43,708 bases of DNA, taken from NCBI GenBank assembly GCA_030524055.1, contig JAUNHH010000022.1, positions 1 through 43,708 on the forward strand, in the 5' to 3' direction. The notes below the pieces were generated by a model that was not told the DNA's origin, ran no database searches, and saw only the letters and a program-made list of their open reading frames with translations. Made by a program: the position numbers and the translations under genes. Positions 32,190 through 40,549 of the stretch are shown piece after piece (the stretch's first letter is position 1; the number at the start of each line of letters is the position of its first letter). The stretch is from Actinomycetaceae bacterium. GTDB lineage: Bacteria; Actinomycetota; Actinomycetes; Actinomycetales; Actinomycetaceae.

Positions 32190-34880
32190 ATGGATACCGC
32201 TGCTAGTCACCTTCCCGATTTTGGACCCACCACGTGGGATGCCTCATGGGCTGATGAGGACTATATTCCCCGTGAGATTCCGGCCTTTGATGAGGAATAT
32301 GGCCCCTCAGATGATCTGCCACTCCTTGACGAGTCAGCTTATGGAACGCCCCACGACAATAGCCTGAGCGCGCCCGCTGTTGATCTGAGTGCGAGCACAG
32401 AGGCTGATCACCTACTGACAGGTCTTAATGAACAGCAACTTGCGGCGGTGACCCATAGTGGTAGTCCACTGTTGATTATGGCGGGGGCTGGGTCTGGGAA
32501 AACCCGAGTGCTGACCCACCGTATTGCGTATCTCTTGGAAACTGGGCGGGCTACGTCCGGGCAAATCCTCGCTATTACCTTTACCAATAAGGCCGCCGCA
32601 GAAATGCGTGAACGAGTATCCGCATTAGTCGGCGGGGCGGCAGCGCGTATGTGGGTGTCCACCTTCCACTCTGCCTGCGTGCGGATTCTTCGCAGCGAGT
32701 ACAGGGCGGCTGGGCTGACCTCCACCTTTACTATTTATGACGCGCAGGATTCTCAGCGCCTAATTCAGATGGTCCTCAAAGCGGCAGATGTTGATATTAA
32801 ACGCTTTAGCCCGAAAATGATTGCCGCACGCATATCAGATCTGAAAAATGAGCTGATTACGCCAGAAGAATTTGCAGAGCGGGCAGCGAATGACCCGATT
32901 TCGCGAATCGTGCGGGCAGCATATAGTGACTATGATCGGCGCCTCCGGCAAGCCAATGCCCTCGATTTCGACGACCTCATTATGCGCACTGTGCGTTTGC
33001 TCCAAGATAATCCAGGGGTAGCTGAACATTATCACCGGCGTTTCCGCCATATTCTGGTGGATGAATATCAGGATACGAATCACGCCCAATATATTTTGGT
33101 GCGCGAACTAGTTGGCAGTGGGGTGGATGGAGTAGCGCCCGGAGAACTGACTGTTGTGGGCGATTCCGACCAGTCAATTTATGCCTTCCGAGGTGCAACC
33201 ATCCGCAATATCGAAGAGTTCGAGCGGGACTTTACTGGCGCACGCACTATTTTGCTCGAACAGAATTACCGCTCCACACAAAATATTCTCTCCGCAGCAA
33301 ATGCTGTGATTTCGCGAAATGAAGGGCGACGCCCAAAGAATCTGTGGACAGCGTCAGGTGATGGGTCTCTGATTACTGTTGATGCGGCAGATTCAGACCG
33401 TGACGAAGCCCGTTTTGTTGTGGCTGAGATTGATCGCCTGGCAGACGGTGGCGAAAATTGGGGCGATATAGCGATTTTTTATCGGACCAATTCCCAGTCG
33501 CGTGCAATAGAAGAATTATTAGTCCGGCAGGGCATTCCTTATCGGGTGATTGGTGGCACCCGATTTTATGAACGTAAAGAAATCAAAGACGCCTTAGCCT
33601 ATTTGCAGGCGGTATCTAATCCGGACGACACCGTTGCACTACGCCGTATTCTTAATGTGCCTCGGCGTGGTATTGGCGCTAAAGCAGAAGAGGCGATTGT
33701 TGCCCATTCTGATCGATATGGAATTTCTTTTGGTGCAGCGCTGCGTGATATTTGGGTGGATGCAGGATGCCCACTAGGGGAGGGGGAAGGAATAACAGAC
33801 GAGGCCGGGGCCCAGATTCTTCCCTTGAACGCCGGTGGAGCTGAAGAAGGTGACACCCCGCCCTCGTCGAATTCCGCTTCTGAACGACGCGAAGTTCTGG
33901 GAATAACGGGCCGTGCACGTAACTCTGCGGCAGCCTTTTGGGGTTTACTCGAAGTGTGCCGAACTTTGGATGCTGGGGGCGGTGCTAGCGCCGATATTCT
34001 CGAAGAAATTCTCGACCGTACTGGCTATCTTGCTGAACTGCGTCGTAGTGAAGACCCTCAGGATGCCTCACGAGTAGAAAACCTGGCGGAGTTGCATTCC
34101 GTGGCCAAAGATTTCACCACGAATGCTCCCACGTCGCACTTGGTGGATCTGCTGGAACGTGTGGCGTTGGTGGCTGATTCTGATCAGGTTCCTTCCGAAG
34201 AGGCGCGCAGTGGCCAGGTCACGCTAATGACAGTGCATACTGCGAAGGGGCTGGAGTTTCCGACGGTTTTTGTCACCGGCTTGGAAGACGGGACCTTCCC
34301 GCACCAGCGCTCGTTGGGTGAAGCTGATGAGCTGGCTGAAGAACGTCGCTTGGCTTATGTGGCGATTACTCGCGCGCGTCAGCGTCTGTATTTGACGCGC
34401 GCGGCTGTGCGTAGTGCGTGGGGGGCTCCCCAAGAAATGCCGCCCTCGCGTTTTCTTGATGATATTCCCGGCGAATTGTTGGATATGCGGCGCGCTGCGA
34501 CATCGATGGAACGTAGCCGAGCACGGTGGAATGCCCGCGACGAGTACCGCGACCCGTGGGGTGATGACGATTCCGGTCCGATCTTCGGTGCTGGAGGTGC
34601 AAGGCGCGCCGATGGATCGACCACCTCCGCTTCAGCGAAAGCGGCAGCCGCCTCGCTGGCGCGGACAGTACGGATGGGCAGTGCTGCTGCCGCGCCCGCT
34701 CCAGCGTCGAGTGGGACGGCCCTGGAACTACGCCAAGGAGATCGTGTCCTTCATAAGACTCTTGGCGAGGGAGTTGTTCTTGGGGTGGAAGGCGCTGGTG
34801 CTCGCGCCATTGCCCGCATTGACTTTTCGGGAACAGAAAAGCGTTTACTTGTGCGAATGGCTCCCTTAGAGAAAATATAA
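32190..34880 (+). CDS. pcrA: ATP-dependent DNA helicase PcrA/UvrD
   Basis: The 896-aa product is a superfamily-1A 3'-5' helicase for DNA repair and replication-fork clearance. It has an acidic N-terminal extension of about 75 residues, then 'LNEQQLAAVTHSGSP' (Q motif), Walker A 'AGAGSGKT' (about residues 98-105), motif Ia 'TFTNKAAAEM' and Walker B 'DEYQDTNHAQ'. 'GDSDQSIYAFRGA' (III), 'LEQNYRST' (IV), 'TVHTAKGLEFPTVF' (V) and 'RLAYVAITRARQ' (VI) follow, and the C-terminal Tudor-like domain ends with 'GDRVLHKTLGEGVVLG'. Residues about 525-565 are an extra linker coded partly by a paired 12-mer repeat. The start is unsure: ATG 32190 is far from AAAGGG and GTG 32178 is very close to it. Confidence 0.95.
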   Translation: MDTAASHLPDFGPTTWDASWADEDYIPREIPAFDEEYGPSDDLPLLDESAYGTPHDNSLSAPAVDLSASTEADHLLTGLNEQQLAAVTHSGSPLLIMAGAGSGKTRVLTHRIAYLLETGRATSGQILAITFTNKAAAEMRERVSALVGGAAARMWVSTFHSACVRILRSEYRAAGLTSTFTIYDAQDSQRLIQMVLKAADVDIKRFSPKMIAARISDLKNELITPEEFAERAANDPISRIVRAAYSDYDRRLRQANALDFDDLIMRTVRLLQDNPGVAEHYHRRFRHILVDEYQDTNHAQYILVRELVGSGVDGVAPGELTVVGDSDQSIYAFRGATIRNIEEFERDFTGARTILLEQNYRSTQNILSAANAVISRNEGRRPKNLWTASGDGSLITVDAADSDRDEARFVVAEIDRLADGGENWGDIAIFYRTNSQSRAIEELLVRQGIPYRVIGGTRFYERKEIKDALAYLQAVSNPDDTVALRRILNVPRRGIGAKAEEAIVAHSDRYGISFGAALRDIWVDAGCPLGEGEGITDEAGAQILPLNAGGAEEGDTPPSSNSASERREVLGITGRARNSAAAFWGLLEVCRTLDAGGGASADILEEILDRTGYLAELRRSEDPQDASRVENLAELHSVAKDFTTNAPTSHLVDLLERVALVADSDQVPSEEARSGQVTLMTVHTAKGLEFPTVFVTGLEDGTFPHQRSLGEADELAEERRLAYVAITRARQRLYLTRAAVRSAWGAPQEMPPSRFLDDIPGELLDMRRAATSMERSRARWNARDEYRDPWGDDDSGPIFGAGGARRADGSTTSASAKAAAASLARTVRMGSAAAAPAPASSGTALELRQGDRVLHKTLGEGVVLGVEGAGARAIARIDFSGTEKRLLVRMAPLEKI
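33799..33867. repeat. Paired 12-mer repeat in frame within pcrA
   Basis: ACGAGGCCGGGG (33799-33810) and CCCCGCCCTCGT (33856-33867) are near-complements (one mismatch) 45 bases apart, inside codons about 537-559. It codes DEAGAQ... and ...TPPSS, a polar, Gly/Ala/Pro-rich linker that other PcrA proteins lack at this place, judged from memory of the family. The frame is kept. Confidence 0.75.
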
Positions 34881-34884
34881 ATCG

Positions 34885-34896
34885 ACGAGGGCGGGG
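34885..34896. repeat. Single 12-mer after pcrA
   Basis: ACGAGGGCGGGG begins four bases after the pcrA stop codon, in the 39-base gap to the converging SUKH-like gene. No partner arm is present. Confidence 0.7.
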
Positions 34897-34919
34897 CGCC
34901 TGTATATTCGGAGTTACTC

Positions 34920-35594
34920 CTAGATATATGGGTCAAATTCCTCGCCTCGGCGGGAGCAAGGTGCGTATTTATTAATGAGGTCTTCTGCTTCTTCCGGAGA
35001 GACGAGAATACGATCGCCATGCGGGCTGTCATGAAACTCGCGAGAATAGACCTCTTTGAGGAGATCATAATGTGTGGGCTTTAAATAGGGGCGGTGGGAT
35101 TCTAGTTGGGTAAGAAGGACCCGTCGGAACCCTTCATCATCCTCATCAGGACAGTTCCATGAGCGGTCTGCCTCTAATATCTGCATAAACATCCAATCCT
35201 GCAGATCATTAGCGAGGATTTCGCTATCCCAATCATGTTTGAGACGGACGATAAGTGGGGTGGATGCACCATCAAGATAAGCAAAGACATAGAGGTCGCC
35301 ATTGCCCACGGTAACAAAGGGAATAAAGGCCTGCTTATACTCCGGTTTTAATTCGAAGGCGAACTCACAATCAAAATGATCGGTGAGCATGGAATCAGAG
35401 TCAACTAATTCAACGTCGCTGGAAATTAGGAGGAAGGGTGGGTGTTTAAGGAGGCGGGGAAAGACTTCCTCTGACCAACGAGGTCCCGCTGGCCCCCAAT
35501 CCAGCATTCCATCCGCTGCGAGGCGGTGATAAACCTCTGGCAATGTCACCCCGCGGGTTTGCTCTGCATAGGCAATGTAATCCATCCATGTCAT
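34920..35594 (-). CDS. SMI1/KNR4 (SUKH)-like immunity protein
   Basis: The 224-aa product resembles the SUKH superfamily. 'VTLPEVYHRLAADG' is an N-terminal helical segment, 'FLLISSDVEL' leads into the core, 'FIPFVTVGNGDLYVFAYLD' is the characteristic glycine-containing strand pair, and 'DWMFMQILEAD' follows. Acidic residues are abundant. Such proteins often neutralise secreted or contact-dependent toxins, but some have other roles; no toxin gene is next to it. No signal peptide or membrane helix is present. ATG 35594 is chosen because the sequence upstream lacks family-like character; a GTG at 35657 would add 21 residues and no clear ribosome site supports either. It is divergent from sucC. 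Confidence 0.65.
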   Translation of the reverse strand: MTWMDYIAYAEQTRGVTLPEVYHRLAADGMLDWGPAGPRWSEEVFPRLLKHPPFLLISSDVELVDSDSMLTDHFDCEFAFELKPEYKQAFIPFVTVGNGDLYVFAYLDGASTPLIVRLKHDWDSEILANDLQDWMFMQILEADRSWNCPDEDDEGFRRVLLTQLESHRPYLKPTHYDLLKEVYSREFHDSPHGDRILVSPEEAEDLINKYAPCSRRGEEFDPYI

Positions 35595-35714
35595 AGGCCG
35601 ACTGTAACTGTGTACACCCACATCTGTGGCACTGCTGCGGTCGCAAAGTTGCCACACCCGCCGATCATTCTTGGGACTTGTGGCCCAGGTGGCGCTACAG
35701 TGGAGGCAAGAAAA

Positions 35715-35726
35715 CTCGACGTCGAG
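35715..35726. promoter_or_regulatory. 12-bp palindrome upstream of sucC
   Basis: CTCGACGTCGAG is a perfect palindrome 47 bases before the sucC start, in the divergent gap shared with the SUKH-like gene. TACAGT just upstream could be a -10 element. A regulator cannot be named. Confidence 0.3.
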
Positions 35727-35772
35727 CTCCTTATGCTTGCCGTCCGCACAATCTCCGAGGAAGGGGCAGTAG

Positions 35773-36942
35773 GTGGACCTTTACGAATACCAGGCCCGAG
35801 CAATGTTTGCCGATCATGGGATTCCTGTCCTACCTGGAATTACCGCAACCACCCCAGATGACGCCTTTCAGGCCGCCACTGAACTACTCAAAGCCAGCGA
35901 CCTGCTGGTAGTAAAAGCGCAAGTAAAAACTGGTGGGCGTGGCAAAGCTGGCGGCGTCAAACTGGCCCGCACCCCGCAGGAAGCCCGCGAAAAAGTCGAA
36001 GCTATCCTCGGAATGGATATTAAAGGCCACACTGTCCACACCGTTCTTATTGCTGCTGGTGCTGATATTGCTGAGGAATACTATTTCTCGATTCTCCTTG
36101 ACCGTGCCAACCGCCAATTCTTAGCAATGTGCTCCAAAGAAGGCGGAATGGATATTGAAACCCTCGCAGCTGAACGCCCTGAAGCACTGGCCCGCGTTGG
36201 TTTAGACCCGAATATCGGTATTGACTCCACGGTGGCCGCCACCATCCTCACCCAGGCTGGTTTTGACGCGGAGACACAAGAAAAAATCAGCCCCGTCCTC
36301 GTCAAACTCTGGGAAACATTCCGCGATGAGGATGCCACCTTAGTGGAAGTGAATCCCTTGGTGTCCACTTCTGACGGCGAAATCCTTGCCTTGGACGGGA
36401 AGATTTCGCTGGATGACAACGCCGCATTCCGCCACCCTCACCATGCAGATTTAGTTGACCCGCGAACGGAAGACCCGCGCGAAGCCCTGGCAAAAGCCGC
36501 AGGCTTGAACTATGTGCGCCTAGAAGGCCAGGTAGGCGTGATTGGCAATGGTGCCGGCCTCGTCATGTCCACATTGGATGTTGTCGCACTTGCCGGTCAA
36601 GACTTAGGGGTGAAACCCGCGAATTTCCTTGATATTGGTGGCGGTGCTTCAGCAGAGGTTATGGCAAAAGGCCTCGAAATCATTTTGGGCGATGACCAAG
36701 TGAAATCCGTATTCGTCAATGTCTTCGGCGGAATTACGGCCTGCGACCAGGTGGCGCGCGGAATTGTGGGCGCATTAGAAACCTTGGGAGAATCCGCCAC
36801 TAAACCCCTTATTGTTCGCCTCGACGGAAATGCCGTTGACGAAGGCCGCGAAATCCTCCGCGAAGCTGCCCATCCTTTAGTGCATATGTCCGACACAATG
36901 GATGGTGCTGCTCGCACTGCCGCTGAACTTGCCGCGAAGTAA
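35773..36942 (+). CDS. sucC: Succinyl-CoA synthetase beta subunit
   Basis: With SucD this subunit interconverts succinyl-CoA and succinate while making a nucleoside triphosphate in the citric-acid cycle. The 389-aa product has the ATP-grasp N-terminus '[19 protein letters not shown]', '[15 protein letters not shown]' for nucleotide binding, 'EVNPLV' and '[12 protein letters not shown]' for metal binding, and the CoA-ligase C-terminus 'NFLDIGGGA' and '[15 protein letters not shown]'. The start is GTG 35773, with AAGGGG seven bases upstream. It is followed by sucD after 26 bases in one operon. A 12-mer of the ACGGGG type (reverse strand) lies in frame at 36291-36302. Confidence 0.97.
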   Translation: MDLYEYQARAMFADHGIPVLPGITATTPDDAFQAATELLKASDLLVVKAQVKTGGRGKAGGVKLARTPQEAREKVEAILGMDIKGHTVHTVLIAAGADIAEEYYFSILLDRANRQFLAMCSKEGGMDIETLAAERPEALARVGLDPNIGIDSTVAATILTQAGFDAETQEKISPVLVKLWETFRDEDATLVEVNPLVSTSDGEILALDGKISLDDNAAFRHPHHADLVDPRTEDPREALAKAAGLNYVRLEGQVGVIGNGAGLVMSTLDVVALAGQDLGVKPANFLDIGGGASAEVMAKGLEIILGDDQVKSVFVNVFGGITACDQVARGIVGALETLGESATKPLIVRLDGNAVDEGREILREAAHPLVHMSDTMDGAARTAAELAAK

Positions 36943-36968
36943 CGGCTATCCAATTCTGAGGAGAAAAA

Positions 36969-37895
36969 ATGTCAGTTTTTCTTAATGCCGATTCTCGCGT
37001 CATTGTTCAGGGAATGACGGGCTCTGAAGGAACGAAACACACAACCCGTATGTTGTGTGCGGGAACACGCATCGTTGGTGGTGTGAACCCTCGTAAAGCG
37101 GGAACCACTGTGTCTTTTGATGTCGAAGGATATGGGCCAAAGGCGGCAGAGATTCCCACCGGAAGGGTTGATATTCCGGTTTATGGCACGGTTGCCGAAG
37201 CCCGCGAAGCCACCGGTGCAAATGTGTCAGTCCTTTTTGTTCCCCCAGCTCATGCTAAAGGCGCGGCCATTGAAGCAATTGATGCCGGAATAGAAACCAT
37301 TGTGGTGATTACCGAAGGGATTCCCGTTGCTGATTCCACCGCATTTGTTGCCCACGCATTAAAGAAAGGAACCCGCCTTATTGGCCCGAATTGTCCGGGT
37401 ATTATTAGCCCTGGCCAATCAAATGTGGGTATTACTCCGGCTGATATTACAGGGCCGGGTCGAATTGGCTTGGTATCGAAATCTGGCACTTTGACCTATC
37501 AGATGATGTTCGAGTTGCGCGATATTGGCTTTACCACCTGCATTGGTATTGGCGGAGATCCCGTTGTGGGCACCACCCATATTGACGCATTAGCCGCATT
37601 TGAAGCCGACCCTGACACTGACTTAGTGGTGATGATCGGTGAAATTGGTGGTGACGCGGAAGAACGCGCAGCGGCCTGGATTGACGAGAATATGTCCACA
37701 CCAGTGGTTGCCTATGTCGCTGGATTCACTGCCCCAGAAGGCAAAACGATGGGCCATGCTGGCGCCATTGTTTCCGGTTCCTCAGGTACAGCTGCCGCAA
37801 AAGCTGAAGCCCTGGAAGCAGTGGGCGTCAAAGTGGGGCGTACCCCATCGCAAACCGCTCAACTTGCCCGCGAAGCCTTGGCTGCATTCGGCTAG
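36969..37895 (+). CDS. sucD: Succinyl-CoA synthetase alpha subunit
   Basis: The 308-aa product carries the CoA-binding Rossmann fold ('[15 protein letters not shown]', '[10 protein letters not shown]'), '[17 protein letters not shown]' and the phospho-histidine loop '[13 protein letters not shown]', whose histidine carries the phosphate in catalysis. GAGGAG lies six bases before ATG 36969. It pairs with SucC in the cytoplasm. A paired 12-mer hairpin begins 21 bases after its stop and separates the sucCD operon from the membrane-protein gene. Confidence 0.97.
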   Translation: MSVFLNADSRVIVQGMTGSEGTKHTTRMLCAGTRIVGGVNPRKAGTTVSFDVEGYGPKAAEIPTGRVDIPVYGTVAEAREATGANVSVLFVPPAHAKGAAIEAIDAGIETIVVITEGIPVADSTAFVAHALKKGTRLIGPNCPGIISPGQSNVGITPADITGPGRIGLVSKSGTLTYQMMFELRDIGFTTCIGIGGDPVVGTTHIDALAAFEADPDTDLVVMIGEIGGDAEERAAAWIDENMSTPVVAYVAGFTAPEGKTMGHAGAIVSGSSGTAAAKAEALEAVGVKVGRTPSQTAQLAREALAAFG

Positions 37896-37916
37896 GTCAC
37901 ACGAGTCAGATGAGTG

Positions 37917-37956
37917 ACGAGGGCGGGGCGTGACATAGAGCGCGCTCCGCCCTCGT
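37917..37956. repeat. Paired 12-mer hairpin after sucD
   Basis: ACGAGGGCGGGG (37917-37928) and CTCCGCCCTCGT (37945-37956) pair with one mismatch and a 16-base loop, followed by GAATTCTTTT. The T-run makes this one of the most terminator-like copies. Confidence 0.85.
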
Positions 37957-38083
37957 GAATTCTTTTCCTGTCCTGCTCAACACATGCCAGACAGTCTTAA
38001 GGGCGGCTGCGCTGCAGTACTTTCCGCCAAGGTCACCCCAATTCGGCGCTGCGCTGCCGCGAATTGACTCCAGGTGAGGGACG

Positions 38084-39691
38084 ATGGAGGCGATGACTGA
38101 TCTCCATGACGCCACTGCTGCGCCCGCTGCGCGAACCTCCCTTAAAGGGCGGGCCTCGGGGCGCGGGCACACTCCATCTGAAACCGATACCTCGGGTGTT
38201 TCCACCACGACAACAGTGTCCGATGGGCGCCCCACTATTCGTCTTGCCCTCTCGGATGGGTGGGCTCGGGCCGCGCTGTCCGGTATTGAAGCAGCACTTT
38301 TGGGTTGGGCTCTGGCCGTAATTCCGACTCTCATCGGGTATATCTCGGTCATGAATAACCCGTGGTTATCGGATGCCACATGGAATGACGCTTTAGGGGT
38401 TGCTACTGATGTATGGGCCTCTGTTTTAGGAGCCGCATTATTTACTCCTATGGGAACTATTCACGCCGTTCCCACATTAATGACACTGACAATTATTATT
38501 GCCCAATGGGCTCTTTTAATGCCGACTCGGCGCCATAGTGTGGCCTCAACATGGTGGTCCATCCCCGGTTTTGTTCTGACAGCATTAGGCATTATTTCTG
38601 GCCTCGGATTAACAGCCGACTGGATGACTGCCGCTATTGGTGCCATTGTTATACCCTTTGCCGCCAGCGTCTGGACAGTCATGTCCCGACGCCGAGAATG
38701 GCGCGTGATCCCTAAAGTTCCTGCCTGGGTTCGCCCTGGTTTGTGGGATGGAATTGCCGTTATTTTTACCTGCGCGATGCTCGGATCTGCTGCTGCATTA
38801 ACAGCAGTAATTGTTGGCTGGGAAAGAGTGAGCGGAATTCACGCTCTATTATTAACGGCCTCGCCCGTACAAGATACGCTAGTCATTATTGCCCAATTAT
38901 CTTTTGCCCCCACATTTGCTGCCTGGGCTTTAGCGTGGCTCGCTGGCCCCGGATTTTCTCTCGGCATAGACGCCCCTTTTAATCCGAATACAGCAACATC
39001 CGCCCCTATTCCTACAGTGCCAATATTTGGGGCTGCTCCCGCTGGAACACCGGGAATGGTGGTGATCCTTGCCCTTGTCGCCCTTGGGGTTGTCTGGGGC
39101 GTGTGGGTTGCTCGGCGAAGCGCTGAGGATGACCTGCCTACTGCGGCTGCTCGGTTAACGCTTGCTGCTGTGGTGAGTTGGGTAGGGATCGCCCTGTGGA
39201 TGCATTCTGCTGAACTTGTTTTGGGGATCGGTCGGATGGCACATCTTGGCCCGCAGCCACTACTTGTCGCTACGGCAGTCACCCTGGAAGTCGTTGGGAT
39301 GGGTGCCGTGGTCGCTATTGGCGCACACCCGATTACTCAAGAATGGGTGTCACAAAGGATTGCGGGCTGGCGTACATCCGCATCACAAGCGCGTGAGGAA
39401 CGGGCGCGCATGGCTGCAGCTGGTAAGGAAGACTGGGCAGATGCGGATGCCGTGGCAGGCGAGAGTAACAAAGACCGCCCAATGACCCATCGCGAACGTG
39501 CAATGGCCAGTCGAATGGGACAGGCCGCCAGTCGTGCAGGCCACGCTGCGTCTCGTATGCGCACGTCAATGGCTCGCACGTGGCGTAACGGCGCGGGACC
39601 AGATGACGGGCCCGAAAGCGCAGCGACCCATGTAGTTGGTGGCCACTACGATGAAAAAACAACGGATGATCGATCACAGGAGGTGCCGTGA
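38084..39691 (+). CDS. DUF6350 multi-pass membrane protein
   Basis: The 535-aa product has about 60 disordered residues, then ten or so membrane helices (for example ALLGWALAVIPTLIGYI and WALLMPTRRHS-loop-GFVLTALGIISGLGL). The motif 'ALAWLAGPGFSLGIDAPF' resembles the Gly-rich motif of actinobacterial DUF6350, found between sucD and purN in this phylum. A basic/Ala-rich cytoplasmic tail of about 100 residues (RERAMASRMGQAASRAGH) ends it. Function is unknown; some relatives are annotated as cell-division membrane proteins on weak grounds. ATG 38084 is used, but the ATG at 38093 is possible. Its TGA overlaps the purN GTG by four bases, so translation of purN is coupled to it. Confidence 0.85.
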   Translation: MEAMTDLHDATAAPAARTSLKGRASGRGHTPSETDTSGVSTTTTVSDGRPTIRLALSDGWARAALSGIEAALLGWALAVIPTLIGYISVMNNPWLSDATWNDALGVATDVWASVLGAALFTPMGTIHAVPTLMTLTIIIAQWALLMPTRRHSVASTWWSIPGFVLTALGIISGLGLTADWMTAAIGAIVIPFAASVWTVMSRRREWRVIPKVPAWVRPGLWDGIAVIFTCAMLGSAAALTAVIVGWERVSGIHALLLTASPVQDTLVIIAQLSFAPTFAAWALAWLAGPGFSLGIDAPFNPNTATSAPIPTVPIFGAAPAGTPGMVVILALVALGVVWGVWVARRSAEDDLPTAAARLTLAAVVSWVGIALWMHSAELVLGIGRMAHLGPQPLLVATAVTLEVVGMGAVVAIGAHPITQEWVSQRIAGWRTSASQAREERARMAAAGKEDWADADAVAGESNKDRPMTHRERAMASRMGQAASRAGHAASRMRTSMARTWRNGAGPDDGPESAATHVVGGHYDEKTTDDRSQEVP

Positions 39692-40320
39692 GCAGCGCAT
39701 ATACACCACCTATTCCCGGTGGGCGGATTGTTATTCTCGTGTCCGGAGCGGGCTCCAATATGGTCGATCTCGTGCGCGCAGCGGAGAATCCTGAGTGGGG
39801 TGGCCAGATTGTCGCCGTTGGTGCAGACCGGGAATGCGCCGGAATTGACTGGGCAAAAGATCATGGGTTACCCACATTTATTCACCCACTGAATAAGGGG
39901 GCGAATCGCGATGAATGGGATAGGGAATTGGCCTATATTGTGGGCCAGTATTCTCCCGATCTTGTGGTCTGCGCTGGCTATTTAAAGCTCCTGGGGAGCG
40001 CATTTTTAGAGCGTTTTGGTGGGCGCACTCTTAATACTCATAACTCATTACTCCCTGCATTCCCGGGAACTCATGCTCCCGCTGACGCCATTGAAGCAGG
40101 AGTAAAAGTTGCAGGAGCAACACTGTTTATTGTTGATGCCGGTGTGGATACCGGGGTTATTTTGGCGCAAACAGTAGTCCCCGTCCTCGACGATGACAAT
40201 GCGGATACGCTACTTGACCGCATTAAAGAAGCTGAGCGCGCCCAATTAGTTGCTTCTGTTGGCCGCCTCCTGCGCGAAGGGTGGACCGTCGATGGCAGGC
40301 GCGGCAAAATCGGGAAATAG
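39688..40320 (+). CDS. purN: Phosphoribosylglycinamide formyltransferase
   Basis: PurN transfers a formyl group from 10-formyltetrahydrofolate to GAR in purine synthesis. The 210-aa product has 'VSGAGSNMVDLVRAAENPE' for the phosphate of GAR, 'CAGYLKLLG', the catalytic asparagine-histidine set in 'NTHNSLLPAFPGTHAP' and 'GVDTGVILAQ' with the catalytic Asp. GTG 39688 follows a full AGGAGG, six bases upstream inside the DUF6350 gene, and overlaps its stop as GTGA. A single 12-mer lies 13 bases after its stop. purH follows behind its own riboswitch, so the two purine genes may be partly uncoupled. Confidence 0.96.
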   Translation: MSSAYTPPIPGGRIVILVSGAGSNMVDLVRAAENPEWGGQIVAVGADRECAGIDWAKDHGLPTFIHPLNKGANRDEWDRELAYIVGQYSPDLVVCAGYLKLLGSAFLERFGGRTLNTHNSLLPAFPGTHAPADAIEAGVKVAGATLFIVDAGVDTGVILAQTVVPVLDDDNADTLLDRIKEAERAQLVASVGRLLREGWTVDGRRGKIGK

Positions 40321-40333
40321 CCAATTCTTTTTG

Positions 40334-40345
40334 ACGAGGGCGGGG
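40334..40345. repeat. Single 12-mer after purN
   Basis: ACGAGGGCGGGG begins 13 bases after the purN stop, following TTCTTTTT. A short GGGCGC / GGCGCCC pairing is possible within it but no full second arm exists. Confidence 0.7.
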
Positions 40346-40434
40346 CGCGGCGCCCTATTGTCTCCTCGCTTTCACAGCAGGAGAGGCCCGTGGGTGTCTA
40401 TGTCGAGGAGCGCATAGGAGGGCAGTAGTAGACT

Positions 40435-40516
40435 GGCAGTGGCCGCAACTGGCGAGGGTGGACTACCACCGGGGAGCGGCCGGGTCAGGCCCGCAGTGCG
40501 TCGCCCGCCTGGGCGC
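40435..40516 (+). ncRNA. ZTP (pfl) riboswitch upstream of purH
   Basis: The segment shows the pfl/ZTP hallmarks: P1 GGCCGC (40441-40446) paired with GCGGCC (40476-40481), the internal hairpin GGTGG-acta-CCACC with the conserved CCGGGGAGC on its 3' side, and the hairpin CGCCC-gcct-GGGCG (40502-40515) that contains the hallmark CCGCCTGGGC. This RNA binds the purine intermediate ZMP/ZTP, which builds up when 10-formyltetrahydrofolate is short, and raises expression of purH or folate genes. It sits 34 bases before the purH ATG. Confidence 0.85.
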
Positions 40517-40545
40517 AAGGGCAACGGAATACCCGCCCTTGGAGG
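40516..40545 (+). promoter_or_regulatory. Likely expression platform and ribosome site of purH
   Basis: CAAGGGC (40516-40522) pairs with GCCCTTG (40535-40541), and the last G of the pair is the first base of GGAGG (40541-40545). A stem against the ribosome site, with no T-run, suggests control of translation start rather than of termination. Confidence 0.55.
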
Positions 40546-40549
40546 CATA

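Noticed and set aside
40439-40549. N-terminal extension of PurH
   Set aside because: The frame crosses the ZTP riboswitch and lacks family similarity, and GGAGG sits right before ATG 40550.
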